50,816 bases of DNA from an uncultured Bacteroidales bacterium (lineage in GTDB: Bacteria; Bacteroidota; Bacteroidia; Bacteroidales; UBA932), in the NCBI GenBank assembly GCA_945827785.1, contig CALZOR010000005.1, positions 1 through 50,816 of the forward strand. The letters are read 5' to 3'. A program made the position numbers and the translations under genes. Below, piece after piece: positions 32,997-40,547 of the stretch; the first letter of the stretch is position 1, and every line of letters starts with the position of its first letter. The notes below the pieces were generated by a model, which saw only the letters and a program-made list of their open reading frames with translations, did no database searches and was not told where the DNA came from.

Positions 32997-35900
32997 TTAT
33001 TTGCTCTCTTTCTTCTGAGCTGCCTTCTTGGTAACATCGAACATAATCGGTGTTGCGATGAAGATTGAAGCATAAGTTCCGACCACGATACCGAGGATGA
33101 GGGCTACTGCCAGACCTCTGATCACTTCGCCTCCGAAGATTGCGATTGCAACCATTGTAACGAGGGTTGTGAGTGATGTATTCATGGTACGTGAGAGAGT
33201 GCTGTTGAGAGCTGCATTGACGTTGGTCTTGAAATCAGCCTTAGGATGGAGCTCCTTGTATTCACGGATACGGTCGAAGATAACCACTGTATCGTTGATT
33301 GCGTAACCGATGATGGTAAGGATTGCCGCGATGAATGTCTGGTCAATGTCGAGGCTAAATGGAAGGATGCCTGAGAACAATGAGAAGAATCCGATAACGA
33401 TGATAGCTGTATGTGCAAGACCTGTAACACCACCAAGTCCCCATGTCCATCCCTTGAACCTTACTGCAATGTATGCGAAGATTACGATAAGGGCAATGAT
33501 GACTGCGATGATTGCATCTCTTGTAATGTCGTTTGCGATTGTAGGACCAACCTTGTCAGAACTGATGATACCGTTAGGGTTGTCAAGAGTTGACTTGAAG
33601 TCCTCGAGAGAGAAGTTGTCAGCTGCAAAGAAGCCTTTCAATGCATTGTAGAGTTTTGCTTCAACCTCTGCATCAGCCTCTGTTGACTCATCCTCGACAA
33701 GGTACTGGGTGGTAATCTTCATCTGGCTCTCGCCACCGAACTGCTTAACCTCGACAGCTCCGTCGAACTCTGCAATTGCAGCTGCACGGACATCCTCTGC
33801 GGTTACACCCTGGTCGAACCTTACGACGTAGGTACGTCCACCGGTGAAGTCAACACCGTAGGTAAAGCCTTTGGTGAAGATTGAAACGAGGCTGATGATG
33901 ATGATTGCACCTGAAATGATGTATGCATATTTCTTCTTGCCTACAAAATCCACCTTGGTATTCTGGAGGAAGTTCCTTGTTGCCTTGTTATCGAATGTAA
34001 TGTTCTTTCCTTTGACAATCCTGTCGTCAATGATGAGACGTGTGATGAAGATTGAAGAAAGGACAGAAGTGATGATACCGATGATGAGGGTTGTTGCGAA
34101 TCCCTGTACAGGACCTGAACCGAAGATGAAGAGAACGATACCGGTGAGGAGGGTGGTAATCTGACCATCGACAATTGCAGAATATGCATTCTTGTAACCG
34201 TCAGCCACAGCCTTGCCCAGACCTTTGCCAGCACGGAGTTCCTCTTTGATACGCTCATAGATGATAACGTTCGCATCCACTGCCATACCGAGGGTCAGGA
34301 TGAGACCGGCGATACCAGGAAGTGTAAGGACGGCACCGAATGAAACCAGAGTTCCGAAAAGCAGAAGAACGTTCACCAGAAGTGCAACGTCAGCTACAAG
34401 ACCTGCTCCCTGATAGAAGACAACCATGTAGATGAGCACGAGAACGAAAGCGATGATGAACGAAATGAGACCTGCGTTGATTGACTCGGCTCCGAGTGAA
34501 GGTCCTACAACCTGCTCCTGGATGATGGTAGCCGGTGCAGGAAGCTTACCTGACTTGAGGACGTTTGCAAGGTCTTCAGCCTCTTCGAGAGTGAAGTTAC
34601 CGGTAATCTGTGAGCTTCCGCCGCTGATTTCGCTCTGAACTGTAGGATATGAGTAAACCATTCCGTCGAGAACGATTGCAACCTGTTTGCCGATGTTCTC
34701 CTTGGTGAGTCTTGCCCATACGCTTGCTCCCTGTGCATTCATTGACATTGATACCTCAGGGTTACCGTTGGTATTGCCATACTGTACACGTGCGTCGGTA
34801 ACTGAACCTCCGTCAAGAGGAGCCTTTCCGTCACGGGAAGCTGCCTTGATTGCAACGAGCTCGAAAGTGTTTTCACCTGGGATGTAAGGAGAAGCTTTCA
34901 CGCTCCACATTGCTCTGAATTCAGGCGGGAAGAGTGCCCTTACCTGAGGCATTGCAAGGTATTTGTTGATTTTTGCAGTATCAGCATAGTTTGCATAACC
35001 GATACAAGCATTTCCTCTTGCTCCTGAAGGCTGGAGAACGCTGAAGAGAGGGTTCTGCTTTCTGAAAGCAGCCTCAGCCTTTGCGTCAGTTTCTGCCTGT
35101 TTGAGCTCTGAAGCAACGATATCTTCCTCTACTTCTTTTGCGTCAGCAATGTTCTCAGCATCCTCTGCGCTGTCGGCAATGAGCTCTGCGAGAGTCTGGT
35201 TTGCCTCAGCAAGGTAAGCCTCAATCTCTGCATTGTCGTAGGTTGGCCAGAATTCGAGGGAAGCTGTTCCCTGGAGGAGTTTTCTCACACGCTCAGGCTC
35301 CTTTACACCAGGAAGCTCGACGAGGATACGTCCGCTGTTGCCAAGTTTCTGGATGTTTGGCTGTGTTACTCCGAAACGGTCGATACGGTTTCTCAGCACG
35401 TTGAATGAGTTTGCGATTGCACTCTCAGCCTCACGTCTGATGATGTCGATTACCTCTGCATCAGTTGAAGAAGGAGTGACCTCTTTCATATCGAGGGTAC
35501 CGAACACTCTTGCAAGCGGAGTACCGTTTGAAGTCTCTTTCCATGCCTCAGCGAACAGGGTGATGAAATCCTGTCTTGAGTTGATGCTGCGCTCTTTTGC
35601 AAGAGAAACAGCCTGGAGGAATTCAGGAGACTGGTTGTTACCTGAAAGAGCCTTCACGAGGTCCTCAAGCTGAACCTGAAGCATGACGTTCATACCGCCC
35701 TTAAGGTCAAGTCCGAGGTTGATCTCTTTTGATTTGATGTCTTTGTAAGTGTATCCGAAATATACTTTTTCGGATGAGATGGAGTCAATGTAATGCCTGT
35801 TCTGGTCTTTTCTGATAGAGTCAAGATAGAAGGCTCTGTCCATCTCAGGAACTTTGGCGAAGTCTGCTGACTGCTGTACAGCCTCAGCTGCAGCCTCTGC

Positions 35901-36014
35901 GAATTTGGCTGCCTTGTTCTCCTGGACCTTGGTCACAAGAGTGAAAGAGAGCTGCCAAAGGCAGGCAAGAGCGAGCAAAATCGCCACGAATCTGATTGCA
36001 CCTTTGCTTTGCAT
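32997..36014 (-). CDS. secDF: Fused protein-export factor SecDF
   Basis: 1005 residues, SecD and SecF in one chain as in other Bacteroidota. The first half has an N-terminal transmembrane helix, the DLKGGMNVMLQV motif, a large periplasmic domain (with a Glu/Asp/Ala-rich insertion around residues 265-310) and SecD transmembrane helices with GMAVDANVIIYERIKEE. The second half repeats the plan with GVDFTGGRTYVVRF and the SecF motif YAINDTVVIFDRIRE. SecDF uses the proton gradient to pull translocating proteins through SecYEG. Its terminator lies downstream; a perfect DnaA box lies 57 nt upstream of the start. Confidence 0.97.
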   Translation of the reverse strand: MQSKGAIRFVAILLALACLWQLSFTLVTKVQENKAAKFAEAAAEAVQQSADFAKVPEMDRAFYLDSIRKDQNRHYIDSISSEKVYFGYTYKDIKSKEINLGLDLKGGMNVMLQVQLEDLVKALSGNNQSPEFLQAVSLAKERSINSRQDFITLFAEAWKETSNGTPLARVFGTLDMKEVTPSSTDAEVIDIIRREAESAIANSFNVLRNRIDRFGVTQPNIQKLGNSGRILVELPGVKEPERVRKLLQGTASLEFWPTYDNAEIEAYLAEANQTLAELIADSAEDAENIADAKEVEEDIVASELKQAETDAKAEAAFRKQNPLFSVLQPSGARGNACIGYANYADTAKINKYLAMPQVRALFPPEFRAMWSVKASPYIPGENTFELVAIKAASRDGKAPLDGGSVTDARVQYGNTNGNPEVSMSMNAQGASVWARLTKENIGKQVAIVLDGMVYSYPTVQSEISGGSSQITGNFTLEEAEDLANVLKSGKLPAPATIIQEQVVGPSLGAESINAGLISFIIAFVLVLIYMVVFYQGAGLVADVALLVNVLLLFGTLVSFGAVLTLPGIAGLILTLGMAVDANVIIYERIKEELRAGKGLGKAVADGYKNAYSAIVDGQITTLLTGIVLFIFGSGPVQGFATTLIIGIITSVLSSIFITRLIIDDRIVKGKNITFDNKATRNFLQNTKVDFVGKKKYAYIISGAIIIISLVSIFTKGFTYGVDFTGGRTYVVRFDQGVTAEDVRAAAIAEFDGAVEVKQFGGESQMKITTQYLVEDESTEADAEVEAKLYNALKGFFAADNFSLEDFKSTLDNPNGIISSDKVGPTIANDITRDAIIAVIIALIVIFAYIAVRFKGWTWGLGGVTGLAHTAIIVIGFFSLFSGILPFSLDIDQTFIAAILTIIGYAINDTVVIFDRIREYKELHPKADFKTNVNAALNSTLSRTMNTSLTTLVTMVAIAIFGGEVIRGLAVALILGIVVGTYASIFIATPIMFDVTKKAAQKKESK

Positions 36015-36070
36015 AATTAATATTGTTTTAATGATATTATTTCAAATTCCTCATGTTAGTATGAAAGTTG

Positions 36071-36079
36071 TTATCCACA
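36071..36079 (+). promoter_or_regulatory. DnaA box between secDF and the PD40/SPOR gene
   Basis: TTATCCACA, the second perfect DnaA box in the window, again intergenic. By chance about 0.4 perfect copies are expected in 50 kb counting both strands. Confidence 0.5.
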
Positions 36080-36146
36080 CTAACGGCAAAATAGGGCACA
36101 AATTTACGATTTTTTTCTAATAAATGAACTTTATGTAAATATTTCT

Positions 36147-36154
36147 TATTTTTG
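36147..36154 (+). promoter_or_regulatory. -7 element of the PD40/SPOR gene
   Basis: TATTTTTG, 32 nt before ATG 36186; no TTG at the ideal spacing. An AAGGAAAA stretch before the ATG may serve as ribosome binding site. Confidence 0.5.
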
Positions 36155-36185
36155 CACGTCCAAATGTGAGAAGGAAAATAAAAAA

Positions 36186-38087
36186 ATGCGCGGGTTTTCC
36201 ATGTTTTTGAAGGTGCTCTGCACCATATATATATTATTACGCTGCTCATCAGCGGCTTCAGCCATGCCTTCCGTTCCGCGGAAGGCCGATTCTCTTCTGC
36301 TTGAAGGTGACCGGCTGAGGATGGCCTACAGGTTTGACGAATCCCTGAAAGTATATCTGTCTGCCCTTGAGTCCGTCAGAGATTCCACCGGGGTAAGCAC
36401 GGATTCCGTATTCACATCCATTGTAAATGACCGCATCCTCCTTTCGGAGAACGGAAAGACAATGACAGGATTTGCCGATTCGCCGAATGTCATTGCCCGT
36501 CACCGGTTTTCCATTGAAGATTTTTTCCTTTATTATCCATTTGAAGACGGTTCATGGAGGATGGTCCCTAACCAGCTTGATTCCATTTCGGGACATCCAT
36601 ATTCGAAGGCTTTGTATGCTCCGGAAGGATCAGATGTAATTTATTATTCGGCAGTGGATTCCGAGGGAATTAGAAATATATGCATGACGGAATGCAAAGA
36701 TACCGTATGGACGACACCGGCCCTTATCAACGAACAGATGACATCTGCCTCGGACGAGATATATCCGCTTCTTTCTCCGGACGGCAAGACTCTGTATTTC
36801 GCATCTTCCGGCTTGTATGGTGTTGGCGGATACGACCTATATGCATCCCAGTGGAATGAGGAAGGGGCTGACTGGTCCGCTCCGGTGAATCTTGGATTTC
36901 CATATTCATCCCCTGCGGATGATTTTCTATACATGAACACCCCTGATGGAAATTATACAATTTTTGCGTCGAACAGGGATTGCAGCAAGGACAGTGTCTA
37001 TGTCTATGTCCTGGAGTATGTGAGCATGCCGGTAAGGAAGGCTATTGAAAATCCGGATGAACTGATGGAGCTGTCACACCTTATTCCTGAGGAAGATGCT
37101 TCTGCCGGTCCTCAGAACGTCAATGCTGATATTCCGGAGAATGTTGATACTCGCAGATATATGGACAAGATGGCAGAGGTCAGGGCAATCCGTGATACGC
37201 TCTCTGTTTTTGAGTCCAGGCTTGAGAACGACCGGAACATGTATGTGATGAGTACGGACGCTGACGAAAGAATACTTCTGACCAACAGGATACTTGAAAC
37301 GGAAGCCATGATGCCGTCGATTCAGGATTCCCTTGCCAGAGCTTCGGAACAGCTTCGAAAAATCGAGATGGAGTTTCTTTTCAGCGGTGTGGTGATCGAC
37401 CCGGACAAACTCATGGATGCCGCAGACCGCGAGGTGGTCGGTGAAACAACGGACTATACCTTCGAAAAGATGAACTTCGGAGATTCCCTCCAAATAAATA
37501 TCTTGCCGCCACCGGTAGTTTTCGACTACACCTTCAAAGTGCTTGAAGAGGGTCAGTTTGCTCTTGACAACACCCTTCCGGACGGAATAGTATATCAGAT
37601 TCAGATATTCACGATGGGAAGCCAGGCATCAGTACGTCACCTTAAAGGTCTGAGCCCTGTATTCGAGCAGAAGACAGCCAGTGGCAGATACATCTATCGC
37701 GTAGGTCTGTTCCGCAGCTATAAGGATGTGCTTGCAAAGCTCAATACCGTCAAGAAAGTCGGATTCAAGAGCGCCTTTATCGTCGCCTTCAATGACGGCA
37801 AGGAACTTACAGTTTCAAAAGCGAGAGTCCAGGAAGCCAAAGCGAAGGAGAATCCTGTTTTATATCAGGTCATTATCACTCCTGAAGGCGGTGAAATTGA
37901 AGAAACAAATGCCGCCGGTCTTCGTCAACAGGCTTCAGGCAAGGACATTGCAAGAGTTGAAGACGAATCAGGAAACATTGTCTATGTCATCGGCCCATAC
38001 TCAGAAAAATCGGCTGCCGAAAACCTGAAATCCTTTGCCGAAGCCCTCGGAATAGGCCAGGTTGAGCTTAAAACCATAAAAGAATAG
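36186..38087 (+). CDS. Exported protein with PD40 beta-propeller repeats and SPOR-like repeats
   Basis: 633 residues. The hydrophobic N-terminus ends SSAASA, a signal-peptide-like cleavage region. Residues about 180-285 contain WD40-like/PD40 blades (LLSPDGKTLYFASSGLYGVGGYDLYAS; FASNRDCSKDSVYVYVLEY in outline). A helical, coiled-coil-prone stretch follows (about 320-400). The C-terminal part has two SPOR-like units: YQIQIFTMGSQASVRHLKG (about 465-540) and YQVIITPEGGEI...VYVIGPYSEKSAAENLKSF (about 555-633). SPOR domains bind denuded peptidoglycan at division sites, so a role in the cell envelope or at the septum is likely. It is monocistronic. Confidence 0.75.
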   Translation: MRGFSMFLKVLCTIYILLRCSSAASAMPSVPRKADSLLLEGDRLRMAYRFDESLKVYLSALESVRDSTGVSTDSVFTSIVNDRILLSENGKTMTGFADSPNVIARHRFSIEDFFLYYPFEDGSWRMVPNQLDSISGHPYSKALYAPEGSDVIYYSAVDSEGIRNICMTECKDTVWTTPALINEQMTSASDEIYPLLSPDGKTLYFASSGLYGVGGYDLYASQWNEEGADWSAPVNLGFPYSSPADDFLYMNTPDGNYTIFASNRDCSKDSVYVYVLEYVSMPVRKAIENPDELMELSHLIPEEDASAGPQNVNADIPENVDTRRYMDKMAEVRAIRDTLSVFESRLENDRNMYVMSTDADERILLTNRILETEAMMPSIQDSLARASEQLRKIEMEFLFSGVVIDPDKLMDAADREVVGETTDYTFEKMNFGDSLQINILPPPVVFDYTFKVLEEGQFALDNTLPDGIVYQIQIFTMGSQASVRHLKGLSPVFEQKTASGRYIYRVGLFRSYKDVLAKLNTVKKVGFKSAFIVAFNDGKELTVSKARVQEAKAKENPVLYQVIITPEGGEIEETNAAGLRQQASGKDIARVEDESGNIVYVIGPYSEKSAAENLKSFAEALGIGQVELKTIKE

Positions 38088-38107
38088 GTCGAAAAACAGC
38101 AAAAAGA

Positions 38108-38137
38108 TTGCAGAACAATAAAAAAGTTGTATATTTG
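38108..38137 (+). promoter_or_regulatory. Promoter of tRNA-Ser
   Basis: TTG (38108-38110), exactly 19 nt, then TATATTTG (38130-38137): full consensus, about 50 nt before the tRNA. Confidence 0.75.
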
Positions 38138-38186
38138 CATTCCCAATCGGCCGACCAGCGGTTCGTGCCGTCCCAAAGGGTAGTTT

Positions 38187-38274
38187 GGTGAGATGGGTGA
38201 GTGGCTGAAACCACCAGTTTGCTAAACTGACGTACGGGATTACCGTACCGGGGGTTCGAATCCCCCTCTCACCG
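38187..38274 (+). tRNA. tRNA-Ser (GCU anticodon)
   Basis: 88-nt class II tRNA: acceptor GGTGAGA/TCTCACC, anticodon arm CAGTT-TGCTAAA-CTG with anticodon GCU, a long variable arm (CGTACGG/CCGTACCG hairpin) and a T-arm GGGGGTTCGAATCCCCC. It reads AGC/AGU codons. CCA is not encoded. The 3' end is also the first base of the large inverted repeat that follows. Confidence 0.92.
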
Positions 38275-38423
38275 CAAAGTATTGATTATCAGGAGTTAGC
38301 ATCGCTTTCGCGATGCTAATTTCGTTTATGTACACTGCCGTCAAGAGCTTGCTCTTGTAAGGTAGTGGGCAGAAACGAAATAGCGACCTTCGGTCGCGTA
38401 ACTCCTGATAATCAACGCTTTGC
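38274..38423. repeat. 150-nt cruciform-like structured element after tRNA-Ser
   Basis: The outer arms 38274-38298 and 38399-38423 are complementary at 23 of 25 positions. The 100 nt between them fold into three further hairpins: GCATCGC/GCGATGC (38299-38316); a two-level arm with ATTTCGTTT/AAACGAAAT outside and CAAGAG/CTCTTG inside (38319-38381); and GCGACC/GGTCGC (38383-38397). The plan is a four-way junction. Either a structured RNA, a tRNA-linked mobile or repeat element, or a termination structure; no protein is encoded. Confidence 0.75.
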
Positions 38424-38459
38424 AAGGGCCCCCGCGGCGAGCGGCAAGGGAAAAGGCAC

Positions 38460-38609
38460 GCGAAGCGTGGCTAATCCCCCCGCGAGCGCGGGATGTCGAG
38501 CGCAGCGACGACATCCCAATAAGAGCGCAAGAAAAAGTCAAGCAAAGCGTAACTAATCCCCCCCCCGCGGCGTACGATGTAGAGCGCAGCGACTACATCC
38601 CAATAAGAG
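38460..38609. repeat. Two GC-rich imperfect direct repeats
   Basis: Copies at 38460-38525 and 38542-38609 share GCGNAGCGT, CTAATCCCCC, then a hairpin of type GATGTNG-AGCGCAGCGAC-NACATC and an identical end CCCAATAAGAG. The two hairpins differ by compensating changes (GATGTCG with CGACATC versus GATGTA with TACATC), which suggests selection for structure. Between 38610 and 38821 I see no gene, only a -7 element for the next one. Confidence 0.7.
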
Positions 38610-38737
38610 GAATATCGAAAATCACCGTCCTCGCTAATGCCGCTTTCATGGGTGCCTGATTGGGGTTGACGTGGACGGTTCGGTCAAAATATTTCATCGG
38701 AAATATTCCAGCAAAAGTATTTTATAAAACTTTTTAC

Positions 38738-38745
38738 TATTTTTG
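38738..38745 (+). promoter_or_regulatory. -7 element of the oxidoreductase gene
   Basis: TATTTTTG, 77 nt before the chosen start 38822. No -33 TTG at the ideal spacing. Confidence 0.4.
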
Positions 38746-38821
38746 TGCAAGGCTTTAATGTCTCGACAATTATCACTTGCGAGACTTGAGTAATAGACAA
38801 CAACCACATAATTACGATATC

Positions 38822-40264
38822 ATGGATAGAAAGGAATTTCTGAAAAGCATAGGATTGCTTACGGCGGGGGCGGCGATATTGCCTTCTGAAGGAACTCTCA
38901 AAGCAGCTGAACGACTCTCTGGAGCAAACGGTGAGGCCATGGCCTCAATGGCTACTGACGCAGAATTGGACTTCCCGGTCAAGTCATTGAAAGCCAATAT
39001 AAATGGTGGCCCGGTGAAAGTCATAGTAATAGGGGCAGGCAACAGGGGAAGAACCTATGCTGAATATGCGAGGAAATACCCGGAATGCATGCAGGTCGTT
39101 GGCGTTTCAGATATAAGGGAAAGCCGTAAGAATGCTATGGGAGACAAGTTTGATATCCCGGTTGAGCACCGTTTCGGCGACTGGAGTGAAGTCTTCTCTG
39201 TCCCTAAATTTGCGGATGCCGTGATCATCTCGACTCCGGATGACCTGCATTATCAGCCGTGTATGCAAGCCTTGCGCTGGGGCTATGATGTTCTCTTGGA
39301 AAAACCTGTAGCTCAGACTGAAAAGGAATGTACAGATATTGCTGCACAGGCACATAAATACGGAAGAATCGTTGCCGTCTGCCATGTCCTAAGATATAGT
39401 CCATATTTCAGAGCCATGTACCAGGCCCTGAAGAGTGGGATGATAGGCAAACTGGTAAGTATCCAGCACATGGAACCGATCGAATGCCGCCACATGGCAC
39501 ATTCCTATGTGAGAGGCAATTGGAGGGATTCAAATAAAACAACACCTATAATTCTTGCCAAAAGTTGCCACGATCTGGACATTCTCCGCTGGTTTGTAGG
39601 AAAGCCTTGCCAGAGCATTGTGGCGGACGGGTCACTCACATGGTTCAAGCCGGAGAATGCTCCCCAAGGTGCTCCAAAGCGCTGCACAGACGGCTGTCCT
39701 CATGAGTCAACATGCCCTTATTCTGCAATCGACATCTATGTCAAAAGGAAGCAGCACCTTGGAGTCTTCGACTTAAAGAACTCCCGCGACGAGCAGGAAA
39801 TCATGTCCAAGATTTCAGATCCGAACAACGAATGGGGAAGATGCGTCTATTTCTGCGATAATAACCAGCCCGACCACTTTGTCTGCGAGATGGTCTTTGC
39901 AGACGGTACCACGGCTTCTTTCTCAATGGAAGCATTTACCCCGTTTGGTGGCCGCAGGACAAGGATAATGGGAACTACAGGCTATATAGAAGGAGACGGG
40001 AGCAAGTTCACTGTATATGAGTTCAGGAGCAACCGTAAACTTGTATGGGACAAGAAAGTAAGCGATATTCCTGAATATAAGGGTTCCGGCCATGGTGGCG
40101 GAGACATGGCACTCGTCTGCGATTTTATCGAGGCCGTATCTGCACAGGATGAATCAAAGCTTACAAGCAGCATAGACGCCTCAGTAGAAAGCCATGTGAT
40201 GGGATTCCGTGCGGAAAAGAGCCGCCTGTCCAATAAAAAATCCAAGATGCCTGCTTCAAAGTAA
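38822..40264 (+). CDS. Gfo/Idh/MocA-family oxidoreductase
   Basis: 480 residues from 38822, where MDRKEFLKSIGLLTAGAAILPS looks like an export signal (Tat-like in style but without a twin Arg). The Rossmann fold has VIGAGNRGRTYAEYA and the family lysine in EKPVAQ; the second domain carries SCHDLDILRWFVG. A cysteine-rich loop CTDGCPHESTCPYSA lies near residues 285-300, a feature of one Gfo/Idh subfamily and a possible metal site. It likely oxidises or rearranges a sugar or sugar derivative with NAD(P). A longer frame opens at 38777 but adds 15 residues without family similarity. It stands alone, next to a GH3 remnant. Confidence 0.9.
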   Translation: MDRKEFLKSIGLLTAGAAILPSEGTLKAAERLSGANGEAMASMATDAELDFPVKSLKANINGGPVKVIVIGAGNRGRTYAEYARKYPECMQVVGVSDIRESRKNAMGDKFDIPVEHRFGDWSEVFSVPKFADAVIISTPDDLHYQPCMQALRWGYDVLLEKPVAQTEKECTDIAAQAHKYGRIVAVCHVLRYSPYFRAMYQALKSGMIGKLVSIQHMEPIECRHMAHSYVRGNWRDSNKTTPIILAKSCHDLDILRWFVGKPCQSIVADGSLTWFKPENAPQGAPKRCTDGCPHESTCPYSAIDIYVKRKQHLGVFDLKNSRDEQEIMSKISDPNNEWGRCVYFCDNNQPDHFVCEMVFADGTTASFSMEAFTPFGGRRTRIMGTTGYIEGDGSKFTVYEFRSNRKLVWDKKVSDIPEYKGSGHGGGDMALVCDFIEAVSAQDESKLTSSIDASVESHVMGFRAEKSRLSNKKSKMPASK

Positions 40265-40413
40265 CGGAATTTGCACGGTCAGCCTGGCGCATTGCACATC
40301 ACGACTGTCAGGTCCTATCATAATGTCAAAGTCCCCGTTTTCAACGACGAATCTGGCAGACAATGGTTCATCAAGAGCAAATAAAGAAAGTTCTTGGTGT
40401 GTCTGGAATTATG
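40256..40413 (-). pseudogene. Remnant of a GH3 beta-glucosidase C-terminus (Fn3-like domain)
   Basis: On the minus strand about 50 codons end at TGA (40256-40258) with LSLFALDEPLSARFVVENGDFDIMIGPDSRDVQ in outline. This matches the end of the fibronectin-like domain of GH3 glycosidases (pattern: F.L...D, VE.G.F.I.IG.SS.DI). Nothing upstream extends it to a catalytic domain, since glyS and its terminator follow. Its stop lies inside the 3' end of the oxidoreductase gene. Identification rests on a short match, so moderate confidence. Confidence 0.55.
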
Positions 40414-40463
40414 ACCAAGATGTCCTCTTAGAGAGCTAAAACGTCAGATAAGAATAAGAAGGG

Positions 40464-40506
40464 AAATTTGACCGCAACTCCCCATATAGGAATTGCGGTC
40501 AAATTT
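40464..40506. terminator. Terminator after glyS (and oxidoreductase side)
   Basis: A perfect 14-bp stem AAATTTGACCGCAA (40464-40477) with 40493-40506, loop 15 nt. AT tracts flank the stem on both sides, so it may work both ways. 42 nt beyond the glyS stop. Confidence 0.8.
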
Positions 40507-40547
40507 TAAAACTGATTCTCGTTGAAGAGCAAACGTAACTTGCTGGT

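Noticed and set aside
38365..38659. Arg/Ala/Pro-rich small ORFs in the repeats after tRNA-Ser
   Set aside because: They overlap inverted and direct repeats with strong base bias; the repeats explain the open frames better than a protein does.
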